6,289 nucleotides of DNA from Deltaproteobacteria bacterium. Its GTDB lineage: Bacteria > Myxococcota > Myxococcia > Myxococcales > Myxococcaceae. Positions 1-5,490 of this stretch are shown in pieces. The stretch is taken from NCBI GenBank assembly GCA_016875515.1, contig VGRA01000163.1:1-6289 (forward strand), in the 5' to 3' direction. Made by a program: the position numbers and the translations under genes. Each line of letters opens with the position of its first letter. The stretch's first letter is position 1. The notes below the pieces were generated by a model that saw only the letters and a list, made by a program, of their open reading frames with translations, did no database searches and had not been told where the DNA came from.

Positions 1-66
1 GACGGCCGCATCTCCCTGCGCCTTCCCTCGGGGCGCTTCCCGGTGCGCACGCCTCACCAGTCATAG
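1..66 (+). CDS. Possible 3' end of a convergent plus-strand gene (partial)
   Basis: Frame 1 is open from the first base and ends at TAG (64-66), giving a 21-residue tail that finishes in RTPHQS. Third codon positions are G or C in 19 of 22 codons, better than the other two plus-strand frames here, which is what a real gene in this genome would show. The rest of the gene lies outside the window, so no function can be assigned. It would converge on the small membrane-protein gene and overlap its stop codon by 13 nt, leaving no room for a terminator between them. The evidence is codon bias only, over a very short stretch, so this may be chance. Confidence 0.35.
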   Translation, partial: DGRISLRLPSGRFPVRTPHQS

Positions 67-290
67 GAGACCGGCCGGGAGGGGCGGTGGGCGGGACGGC
101 GCGCGCGCTCGGCGCGGTGCTGTTCGCGGGGGCGCTTCAGCCCCGTGACCTGGGCTCCCTCCTCGGCCAGAGCCAGCGCCGCCAACGCGCGGTCCAGCTG
201 CGGCGGGGCCTGCCGCAGCAGCCAGCCTCCGGCGGTGACCAGCCCCAGCGCCCCCAGGCAGACTGCAACGGGCCAGAGCGGGCTGTTCAC
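54..290 (-). CDS. Small single-pass membrane protein translationally coupled to recA
   Basis: I do not recognise the family. The 78-residue product starts at GTG (288-290). A hydrophobic segment at about residues 5-26 is rich in Leu, Val, Ala and Gly and should be a membrane helix or uncleaved signal anchor. A short Ala/Leu/Glu-rich helix follows (about 33-47), then a strongly basic Arg/Pro/His tail (about 51-73) ending in SYDW. Its GTG overlaps the recA stop as GTGA, and GGAGG lies 4 nt upstream inside the recA 3' end, so it is probably translated by ribosomes finishing recA. Third positions are G/C-rich, supporting a real gene. It occupies the slot where many bacteria carry recX, but it has no resemblance to RecX that I can see, being far too short and having a membrane segment. 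Membrane location is inferred from hydrophobicity; the function is unknown. Confidence 0.62.
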   Translation of the reverse strand: MNSPLWPVAVCLGALGLVTAGGWLLRQAPPQLDRALAALALAEEGAQVTGLKRPREQHRAERARRPAHRPSRPVSYDW

Positions 291-1324
291 GCCGCCTCCG
301 CGCCCGCGTTGCCCTCGCGCGCTGTCCCCGGCGTGGCGCCCGCCGAGACGATGCGCGCTGCCACGGTCTCCATCTCGGACGGGTGCGCCTTGAGCCACTC
401 CACCGCGCGCTCCCGCCCCTGGCCCATCCGCTCGCCGGAGAGCAGGAAGTGGCTCCCGGACTTCTCCACGAAGCCCGCCGCCACGCCCAGGTCCAGCACC
501 TCCCCGGCGCGGCTGATGCCCGAGCCGTAGAGGATGTCGAACTCCGCCTCCTGGAACGGCGGCGCGAGCTTGTTCTTCACCACCTTGACCCGGGCGCGGG
601 TGCCCACCACGTTGTCCCCGTCCTTGATGTTCCCGGCCCGGCGGATCTCCAGCCGGCACGAGGCGTAGAATTTCAGCGCGTTGCCGCCCGTGGTGGTCTC
701 CGGGTTGCCGAACATCACGCCAATCTTCATCCGCACCTGGTTGATGAAGATGATGCAGGTGCCCGAGCGGCTCACCGCGCCGGTCAGCTTGCGGAGCGCC
801 TGGCTCATCAGCCGGGCCTGCACGCCCATGTGGGCGTCCCCCATCTCGCCCTCAATCTCCGCGCGCGGCACCAGAGCTGCCACGGAGTCCACCACCACCA
901 GGTCCACCGCGCCGCTGCGGACCAGTTGCTCGGTGATCTCCAGGGCCTGCTCCCCCGTGTCCGGCTGGCTCACGAGTAGCTCTTCCACGTTCACCCCCAG
1001 CTTCCGCGCGTAGGTGACGTCCAGGGCATGCTCCGCGTCGATGAACGCGGCTACGCCGCCCTGTGCCTGCACCTGCGCAATGGCGTGCAACGTCAGGGTC
1101 GTCTTCCCACTGGACTCGTTGCCGAAGAGCTCCACCACGCGCCCGCGCGGGTAGCCGCCCATGCCGAACGCCCGGTCCAGCCCCACCGAGCCGCTGGGGA
1201 TGACCGCCACGCCCTCGGCCACGCCGTCCGTGCCGAGGTTCATGATGGCCCCCTTGCCGAACTGCTTCTCGATGGATGCCACCGCCGCCGAGACCGCCTT
1301 CCACTTCTCGCTCGCCTTGCCCAT
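287..1324 (-). CDS. recA: Recombinase RecA
   Basis: RecA forms ATP-dependent filaments on single-stranded DNA, catalyses strand exchange in homologous recombination and stimulates LexA cleavage in the SOS response. The 345-residue product (E. coli has about 352) carries the whole core: Walker A GNESSGKT (68-75), catalytic Glu98 in [19 protein letters not shown] (119-130), Walker B VDLVVVDS (140-147), loop L1 around [10 protein letters not shown] (158-167), Gln196, and loop L2 [16 protein letters not shown] (206-221). Two positions are odd: Asn69 replaces the usual Walker A proline, and Val103 replaces the proline that usually follows DAEHALD. The C-terminus ([11 protein letters not shown]) lacks the acidic tail seen in E. 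coli. The ATG at 1324 is chosen because GGAGG sits 5 nt upstream and the protein then begins like other RecAs; the frame stays open to 1459, but that extension is unlike RecA. Some myxobacteria have two recA genes, and I cannot tell which this is. Confidence 0.98.
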   Translation of the reverse strand: MGKASEKWKAVSAAVASIEKQFGKGAIMNLGTDGVAEGVAVIPSGSVGLDRAFGMGGYPRGRVVELFGNESSGKTTLTLHAIAQVQAQGGVAAFIDAEHALDVTYARKLGVNVEELLVSQPDTGEQALEITEQLVRSGAVDLVVVDSVAALVPRAEIEGEMGDAHMGVQARLMSQALRKLTGAVSRSGTCIIFINQVRMKIGVMFGNPETTTGGNALKFYASCRLEIRRAGNIKDGDNVVGTRARVKVVKNKLAPPFQEAEFDILYGSGISRAGEVLDLGVAAGFVEKSGSHFLLSGERMGQGRERAVEWLKAHPSEMETVAARIVSAGATPGTAREGNAGAEAA

Positions 1325-1340
1325 CTGCCCCTCCGCCTCC
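1325..1340 (-). promoter_or_regulatory. recA ribosome binding site (double GGAGG)
   Basis: On the minus strand, GGAGGCGGAGGGGCAG directly precedes the ATG. It contains two Shine-Dalgarno cores, one 5 nt and one 11 nt from the start. This fixes the recA start at 1324 over the in-frame extension to 1459 and suggests strong translation. Confidence 0.75.
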
Positions 1341-1346
1341 GTGTGC

Positions 1347-1365
1347 GCGCCGGAAGAGCCGGCGC
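1347..1365 (-). promoter_or_regulatory. Short GC hairpin in the recA leader
   Basis: A perfect 7-bp inverted repeat, GCGCCGG and CCGGCGC, encloses a 5-nt loop (CUCUU on the recA mRNA). It ends 6 nt before the upstream Shine-Dalgarno core, so it could influence access to the recA ribosome binding site if the transcript begins further upstream. There is no U tract, so it does not look like an intrinsic terminator. Stems of this size occur by chance in DNA this GC-rich; a regulatory role is inference. Confidence 0.25.
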
Positions 1366-1484
1366 ATGGAGACCGGGCCTGAGCAACAGGTGCGCCAGCT
1401 CGGGCGGGACCGCTGGCGCACGCGGCGCGCTCGAGCGGCAGGGGCGAAAGCTGAAGCACAGTCCGGAGCGGCGGTGCGGCGCGG

Positions 1485-1507
1485 CTGTTTCTCGCGCCAG
1501 TTGAAAC
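1485..1507. promoter_or_regulatory. Candidate operator: AT-richer patch with inverted repeat upstream of recA
   Basis: Within otherwise GC-saturated DNA, 1487-1507 contains the inverted repeat GTTTC-N11-GAAAC. The overlapping 1485-1500 reads CTGT-N8-CCAG, one base short of the E. coli-type SOS box CTGT-N8-ACAG. It lies about 160-185 nt upstream of the recA start, plausible for a damage-responsive promoter. The match is imperfect and LexA specificity differs between bacterial classes, so this is only a candidate binding site. Confidence 0.25.
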
Positions 1508-2031
1508 CCGGTACCGGCGGAGGGAGGACCGGCGTCAGCCGGCGCCGCCGAGTTCGCGGTGCAGCGCGGAGAGCGCCCGGTGCGCCTCCGCCATCAGCGC
1601 ATCCCGGTCCGCAGGGCCGGGCTCCCGGCTTCCATCACCCGGTCCGAGCCCTCCACCGCGAGCGCGAACGGGCCTGCCTTGAAGGGCAGCAGCGCAAACG
1701 GGGCGTGCGAGCGCGTGCCCTCCGGGTACACGAGGATGGACTTCCCCGCCCGGATGGCCGCGCCCGCCCGGCGCAGGCTCTCAACCGCCTGCCGCCGGTT
1801 GCTGCGGTTGAGGAATACCATGCCGGTGGACCACATGTACCAGCCGAGCAAGGGAACGCGCGCGAGCGTGTGCTTGGCCACGAAGCGGAGGTTGCGCGGC
1901 AGCGCTGCGAACGCGCAGCAGATGTCCAGCGCGGACTGGTGGTTCACCAGGAAGATGAACGGCCGGCTCCAGTCCAGCGTCGGCAGGGGCTCCTCCTGGA
2001 GCTTCGCCCCGGCCAGCCACAGCACGCCCGG

Positions 2032-2037
2032 CCCCCC
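2032..2037 (-). other. Frameshifting G6 homopolymer in the plsC remnant
   Basis: The plus strand shows six C residues here. With five, the frame encoding LVLLAVTFNRDVPLVLARPV would continue through WGPGVLWLAGAKL into the catalytic core. With six, it runs into an unrelated frame. A one-base insertion by slippage in a homopolymer is the simplest reading. A sequencing error is possible at such a site, but the amber codon and C-terminal damage argue for real decay. Confidence 0.75.
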
Positions 2038-2110
2038 AAACTGGCCGCGCGAGCACCAGCGGCACGTCCCGGTTGAACGTCACCGCGAGCAGCACCAGCG
2101 CGAGGCTTAC

Positions 2111-2113
2111 CTA
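2111..2113 (-). other. In-frame amber codon in the plsC remnant
   Basis: TAG falls at codon 23 counted from GTG 2179, inside the N-terminal hydrophobic helix (ITAWSVV-stop-VSLALVLL). A Trp codon TGG at this place would restore an uninterrupted helix, so a single G-to-A change is the simplest origin. That origin is inferred; the stop codon is directly visible. Confidence 0.8.
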
Positions 2114-2215
2114 CACCACCGACCAGGCGGTGATGAGCAGCACCTGCAGCGCGTTGAGCAATTCCCGTATGGCGGCCACTGGGGCCCGGGGGTAGCACCG
2201 TGCGCCGGCTGCCCG

Positions 2216-3832
2216 CTAGGGCTTTGCGGCCAGCCGTGCCAACCGGGCGAACCTCCCGCCGCCGCTCGCCCGGTTGCCGCCGTCCAGTGTGGGCTTCCAG
2301 CTGGCCCGGTCCAGCTGCCGGCAGTCCACCGCGAGCATCATGTCCTCGTCCTGGATGTCCGCGTGGCCCTCCAAGTCTGCCCGGGTGCGGGCCAGCTTCA
2401 GCAGCCGGTCATGGGCGCGCGCGGACAGCTGGTGGAACTCCACCGCCTGCTTGAGCACCGCCTCGGCCCCCGGAGTCAGCCCGCAGGCGGCGCGCATCTG
2501 CCGCGGCCCCATCTGGGCGTTGCAGCGGGTGGTGGGCGTGGCCCGGAAGCGGTGGCGTTGGCGCGCCCGGGCCTCCACCACGCGGTCCCGGTACCAGGAG
2601 GAGGGCGTCTCCGGGACGTCCCGCGGGACCAGGCGGCGGTACTCCACGGGGCGCGTCTGCAGGGTGATGTCCATCCGGTCCACCAGCGGGCCGCTCACCC
2701 GGGACTGGTAGGCATGCACGCGCGCCTCGGGGCAGTTGCAGCGCCGCTCCGGCACGTTGAAGTAGCCGCAGGGGCACGGATTCATGGCTGCTACCAGCAT
2801 CAGCCGGCAGGGGTAGGTGACGTTGTGGTTGGCGCGCGCCAGGTGCACCACGCCCTCCTCGAGTGGCTGCCGCAGCACCTCCAAGACGTTCTTGCGGAAC
2901 TCGGGCAGCTCGTCCAGGAACAGCACGCCGTGGTGCGCCATGGACAGCTCGCCGGGGCGCGCCAGCGGCCCGCCTCCCACCAGCCCCGCGTCCGAGAGGG
3001 TGTGGTGCGGGGCGCGGAAGGGGCGCTCGGCGACGAGCGCGCAGCCTTCCGGTAGCAGCCCCAGCACCGAGTAGATCTTCGTTATCTCCAGCGCCTCGGC
3101 GGAATCCAGCGGCGGGAGGATGGAGGGGAGCCGGCGGGCGAGCATGGTTTTTCCGCTGCCCGGCGGTCCGCACAAGAGCACGTTGTGGCCCCCCGCCGCC
3201 GCCAACTCCAGCGCCGCCTTGATGTCCCCCTGGCCGCGCACGTCCGCCATGTCCGGGGGCTCGGGGGTGGCGCACAGCCGCCCGCCCGGGGAGGTGCCCG
3301 CCGCCACGGGGGCCAGCGGCTGCGCCCCGGTGAGGTGCTCCACCGCCTCGCGCAGGTGCGTGGCGCCGTAGACGCGCAGCCCCTCCACCAGCGCCGCCTC
3401 CGCCGCGTTGGCGCGCGGCACCATCACCGCGGTGAAGCCCAGCCGCTTGGCAGCCAGCGCCAGCGGCAGCACTCCTCGGATGGGCTTGAGCCAGCCGTCC
3501 AGGGACAGCTCCCCCGCGAACAGCATGCCCGAGAGCGAGGACTCCTCCAGCAGCCGGCACGCCCCCAGCACGCCCAGCGCCACCGGCAGCTCGAACGCGG
3601 CCCCCTCCTTCTTCAGGTCCGCGGGGGCCAGGTTCACCGTCACGCGCTTCTGCGGCAGCTCGTACCCGGTGTTCTTGAGCGCGGAGATGACGCGCACCTT
3701 GCTCTCGCGCGCGGCGCCGTCCGGCAGCCCCACCACGTTGAAGTAGGGGAGGCCGAGCGCCATGTCGACCTCCACCTCCACCAGCACCGCGTCTATGCCC
3801 ACCACCGCCCCGGACATCACCCGTGCGAGCAT
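2216..3832 (-). CDS. comM: ComM/YifB-family Mg-chelatase-like AAA+ ATPase
   Basis: The ComM/YifB family contains hexameric helicases; in Vibrio and Acinetobacter, ComM promotes branch migration during integration of transforming DNA. The 538-residue product, about the usual length, has the full plan: an N-terminal ChlI-like domain (about 20-140, with GLPYFNVVGLPDGAARESK and VTVNLAPADLKKEG), Walker A GPPGSGKT (222-229), Walker B VLFLDE (303-308), a four-cysteine cluster CPC-x9-CNC (353-367) that is probably a zinc site, SGPLVDRMD (380-388), and a C-terminal Mg-chelatase domain with QLSARAHDRLLKLART (468-483). ATG 3832 gives MLARV, the typical family start, and has a G-rich AGGGGG upstream; an in-frame extension to 3892 is unlike the family. 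It follows exbD2 by 73 nt and precedes the plsC remnant by 36 nt, with recA beyond. The name is often used loosely: competence is not shown here, and recombination or repair is the safer role. Confidence 0.95.
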   Translation of the reverse strand: MLARVMSGAVVGIDAVLVEVEVDMALGLPYFNVVGLPDGAARESKVRVISALKNTGYELPQKRVTVNLAPADLKKEGAAFELPVALGVLGACRLLEESSLSGMLFAGELSLDGWLKPIRGVLPLALAAKRLGFTAVMVPRANAAEAALVEGLRVYGATHLREAVEHLTGAQPLAPVAAGTSPGGRLCATPEPPDMADVRGQGDIKAALELAAAGGHNVLLCGPPGSGKTMLARRLPSILPPLDSAEALEITKIYSVLGLLPEGCALVAERPFRAPHHTLSDAGLVGGGPLARPGELSMAHHGVLFLDELPEFRKNVLEVLRQPLEEGVVHLARANHNVTYPCRLMLVAAMNPCPCGYFNVPERRCNCPEARVHAYQSRVSGPLVDRMDITLQTRPVEYRRLVPRDVPETPSSWYRDRVVEARARQRHRFRATPTTRCNAQMGPRQMRAACGLTPGAEAVLKQAVEFHQLSARAHDRLLKLARTRADLEGHADIQDEDMMLAVDCRQLDRASWKPTLDGGNRASGGGRFARLARLAAKP

Positions 3833-3893
3833 CGCGCCCCCTTGTCCCCGCCCACCGGGAGGAGGGCCGAAGCAACGGGCATGCCTCCCCAAC

Positions 3894-3907
3894 GAGCCCT
3901 GGGGCTC
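3894..3907. terminator. Weak hairpin at the end of exbD2
   Basis: GAGCCC and GGGCTC form a 6-bp inverted repeat around two bases (a 5-bp stem with a 4-nt loop is more realistic), overlapping the exbD2 stop codon. No T tract follows on the minus strand (GTTGGGG comes next), so it is a poor intrinsic terminator. The Ton operon may therefore read through into comM. Confidence 0.2.
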
Positions 3908-4379
3908 AGGGAACCGGGGCGGGCGCGGCGGCGGCCTCGGCGGATGGCGGCTCGGTCATCATGCCGAGCGTCTCCGCCCCGGCGCGCCGGGCGCCGTCCA
4001 GCGCCGTGACGAGCGCGCCGTACTGGGAGCTGTCATCCGCGAGGAAGAACACCAGCCGCTCGCCGGGCTTCTTCGCCGCGAGCGCGCGGGCGAGCCGGTT
4101 CTCATACTCGGCGGCCGGCAGTTCCTCCGAGTTCAAGGACAGCTTGCCGTCCTTCGACACGGAAACCACCAGCTGGTCCGGCGGGACGTCCGCGGTCACC
4201 TCCACCTGCTCCGTGGAGGGCACGCGGACCTCCAGGTCCTTTTCCAGCAGCGGCGTCACCACCATGAAGATGATGAGGAGCACAAGCACCACGTCCACCA
4301 GCGGCGTGATGTTGATGTCCGAGTTGGGCCGCCCGCCCAACTGCACCGCGAACTTCTTCTGCTTCCGCGTGGTGGCCAT
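3906..4379 (-). CDS. exbD2: ExbD/TolR-family biopolymer transport protein, second copy
   Basis: ExbD is the single-pass partner of ExbB; its membrane aspartate carries protons and couples the proton gradient to TonB. The 157-residue product has a short basic cytoplasmic N-terminus, then INITPLVDVVLVLLIIFMVV (22-41) with the essential aspartate at Asp29, then a periplasmic domain (about 48-145) and an Ala/Pro-rich tail (AEAAAAPAPVP). The membrane segment is almost the same as in the first copy, but the periplasmic domain is clearly different, so the two proteins probably have distinct partners or jobs. It starts 4 nt after the exbD1 stop (TGA-CGCC-ATG), with a weak AAGG about 12 nt upstream, implying translational coupling. 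Xanthomonas campestris has a tonB-exbB-exbD1-exbD2 cluster of the same order. TolR is the main alternative, but the adjacent tonB favours ExbD. Confidence 0.92.
   Translation of the reverse strand: MATTRKQKKFAVQLGGRPNSDINITPLVDVVLVLLIIFMVVTPLLEKDLEVRVPSTEQVEVTADVPPDQLVVSVSKDGKLSLNSEELPAAEYENRLARALAAKKPGERLVFFLADDSSQYGALVTALDGARRAGAETLGMMTEPPSAEAAAAPAPVP
4255..4316. repeat. exbD membrane-helix DNA repeat, copy in exbD2
   Basis: These 62 nt match 4697-4758 at 59 positions by direct comparison. They encode the conserved IN-ITPLVDV helix and its exit into the periplasm. Similarity falls off sharply on both sides although the reading frames continue. Confidence 0.85.
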
Positions 4380-4383
4380 GGCG

Positions 4384-4800
4384 TCAGGGGGCCTTCAGCT
4401 CTTCCACGCCCAGGTGGATGCCGCGCGCCCCGGCCTTGCGCGCCACGTTCATCACCCGCCGAACCTCGCCGTAGGGGAGCTTTTCGTCACCCTTGAGCAG
4501 GACGCGCCTGTCCGGCTTCTTCTGGAGTTCCCGCCGCAGGGCGGCTTCCAGCCCCGCGTCGTCCAGCAAGTCGTTCTGCAGGAACACCTGCCGCTCCGCC
4601 GTCACGCTGAGGATGAGCGGGTCGGCGTCCTTCTTCTCATTCTCCGTGGACTTCGACTTCGGCAGCGTCACGCTCTTGCCCCGCTGCAGCATGGGGGTCA
4701 CCACCATGAAGATGATGAGCAGCACGAGCACCACGTCCACCAGGGGCGTGATGTTGATCTCGTTCTTGATGCCCCCCTTGGGGCCCGAGGACATCCCCAT
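4384..4800 (-). CDS. exbD1: ExbD/TolR-family biopolymer transport protein, first copy
   Basis: This is a 138-residue ExbD. A 14-residue cytoplasmic N-terminus is followed by INITPLVDVVLVLLIIFMVV (15-34) with the proton-carrying Asp22, then a periplasmic domain (about 43-138) of the usual alpha/beta type, containing RRVLLKGDEKLPYGEVRRVM. Length and order fit the family. The gene lies 6 nt after the exbB stop. Neither ATG 4800 nor the in-frame ATG two codons later (4794) has a good ribosome binding site, so translation is probably coupled to exbB; the first ATG is taken by default. It should assemble with ExbB, with or without the second ExbD. ExbB motors contain a pentamer of ExbB around two ExbD chains, so two different chains could form a heterodimer; that is inference. 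Confidence 0.93.
   Translation of the reverse strand: MGMSSGPKGGIKNEINITPLVDVVLVLLIIFMVVTPMLQRGKSVTLPKSKSTENEKKDADPLILSVTAERQVFLQNDLLDDAGLEAALRRELQKKPDRRVLLKGDEKLPYGEVRRVMNVARKAGARGIHLGVEELKAP
4697..4758. repeat. exbD membrane-helix DNA repeat, copy in exbD1
   Basis: Partner of 4255-4316, in direct orientation about 440 nt away, with three mismatches over 62 nt. Strong selection on the helix, recent gene conversion, or partial duplication could each explain it. Recombination between the copies would fuse the two exbD genes in frame. Confidence 0.85.
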
Positions 4801-4806
4801 GGCGGG

Positions 4807-5475
4807 CTATTGGCGGCCGGCGGTGCGGGCCACGAGGTCCAGGAACTCGTTGGAGGACTCGCTGATGTCCACCGCGCGCGCATCCACCCAGCCCTGCAGG
4901 TAGTTGTAGAGCATCACCGCGGGGATGGCGACGAGCAGGCCGAAGGCGGTGGTGACGAGCGCCTCGGCGATGCCGGCGGACACGGTGCCGAGGCCGCCGG
5001 AGCCGGAGGCGGCCATCAGCTGGAAGCTGTTGACGATGCCCATCACCGTCCCGAGCAGCCCCACGAACGGCGCGGTGCTGCCCACGGTGGCGATCGTGTT
5101 GAGACCGCGCTTGAGCGCCTGCAACTCCCGCTGCCCCTGCCGCTCCAGTGCGCGGGCCACCGAGTCCACCGCCATCTCCCGGTCGTTGAGCGAGGTGGTC
5201 TTCAGCGCCACCAGCCCCGCGTGGATGACGCGCCCCAGGTGCCCCGCCTCCCCGGGCTTCACCTCCGACGCCAGGGCGTCCTTGAGCGAGCCGCTGGCCA
5301 GGAGCGCCGCCATCTTCTCCGCGAAGGCGCGGGACTGGGCGTTGCTCTGCCGGAAGGCGAACATCCGCTCCACGGCGATGACCAGGGACGCGAGCGACAT
5401 GCCGGCCATCACCAGCACGATGAGCCGGGCAAACAGGCCCATGGAGGCCCAGAGTTCGGTGAGTGTGAATTGCAT
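4807..5475 (-). CDS. exbB: ExbB/TolQ/MotA-family proton channel protein
   Basis: ExbB forms the inner-membrane pentamer that houses ExbD and conducts protons to energise TonB. The 222-residue product has three membrane segments: about 13-35, 127-150 (TVGSTAPFVGLLGTVMGIVN) and 172-193 (ALVTTAFGLLVAIPAVMLYN), with a cytoplasmic loop of about 90 residues between the first two. Polar residues that match the E. coli channel by spacing are present: Thr143 (E. coli Thr148), Glu171 (Glu176) and Thr176 (Thr181). ATG 5475 has AAGGA at a suitable distance and lies 15 nt after the tonB stop; exbD1 follows after 6 nt. TolQ is the close relative, but TolQ normally sits with tolA, tolB and pal, which are absent here. 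Confidence 0.94.
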   Translation of the reverse strand: MQFTLTELWASMGLFARLIVLVMAGMSLASLVIAVERMFAFRQSNAQSRAFAEKMAALLASGSLKDALASEVKPGEAGHLGRVIHAGLVALKTTSLNDREMAVDSVARALERQGQRELQALKRGLNTIATVGSTAPFVGLLGTVMGIVNSFQLMAASGSGGLGTVSAGIAEALVTTAFGLLVAIPAVMLYNYLQGWVDARAVDISESSNEFLDLVARTAGRQ

Positions 5476-5490
5476 GGGGTTCCTTGATGC

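Larger units (their letters stand above)
1325..1534 (-). other. Intergenic leader between the plsC remnant and recA
   Basis: These 210 nt are the largest non-coding stretch in the window and the natural place for a recA promoter. They hold the double ribosome binding site, the 1347-1365 hairpin, an AT-richer patch at 1485-1507 and a 10-bp palindrome CCGGTACCGG at 1508-1517. I find no convincing sigma-70 -35/-10 pair and no good match to the LexA-box consensus I recall for Myxococcus xanthus (CTRHAMRYBYGTTCAGS). The stretch CTGTGCTTCAG at 1451-1461 (minus strand) matches only the TTCAGC end of that consensus. Confidence 0.5.
1535..2179 (-). pseudogene. plsC: Degenerate 1-acyl-sn-glycerol-3-phosphate acyltransferase (plsC-like)
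   Basis: PlsC enzymes acylate lysophosphatidic acid at the inner membrane to make phosphatidic acid. The core is recognisable: NHQSALD (the H-x4-D catalytic motif, H at about 1939-1941), FVAKHTLARVPLLGW, a FLNRS motif and EGTRS. It is split over reading frames. Reading from GTG 2179, the N-terminal membrane helix (AAIRELLNALQVLLITAWSV) is interrupted by TAG at 2111-2113. Past that, the frame runs to RPVWG, where a G6 run (C6 at 2032-2037) has one G too many; removing it rejoins VLWLAGAKL. At the far end the core frame stops at 1594-1596, while a PlsC-like tail, ADRDALMAEAHRALSALHRE, continues in another frame to TGA at 1535-1537. The segment between FKAGPFALAV and that tail is shorter than usual, suggesting small deletions. 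GTG 2025 could still give a 143-residue fragment with both motifs but no membrane helix or C-terminus. Start and end are reconstructions. Confidence 0.8.

Noticed and set aside
1325..1459. 45-residue N-terminal extension of RecA
   Set aside because: The frame is open, but the extension is unlike RecA, and a double GGAGG lies just before the ATG at 1324.
1445..1470. LexA box candidate upstream of recA (CTGTGCTTCAG on the minus strand)
   Set aside because: Only the TTCAGC end fits the myxobacterial consensus I recall; several other positions mismatch.
1508..1517. Perfect palindrome CCGGTACCGG
   Set aside because: It is a 10-bp GC palindrome with no flanking structure, likely by chance in this composition.
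1559..3055. Plus-strand open frame of 498 codons opposite plsC and comM
   Set aside because: It crosses two unrelated minus-strand genes and has no recognisable motif or codon-bias support; shadow frame.
2409..3875. Second minus-strand frame of 488 codons within comM
   Set aside because: It overlaps the clear ComM frame in another phase and encodes Gly/Arg/Ala-rich sequence with no domain.
3833..3892. 20-residue N-terminal extension of ComM
   Set aside because: The family normally begins MLARV, which is at 3832, and the extension has no conserved features.
3823..5487. Plus-strand open frame of 554 codons opposite exbD2, exbD1 and exbB
   Set aside because: It is antisense to three well-recognised genes; its product is a low-complexity His/Arg/Gly-rich sequence with no domain. 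Long antisense frames are expected in DNA with this G/C third-position bias.
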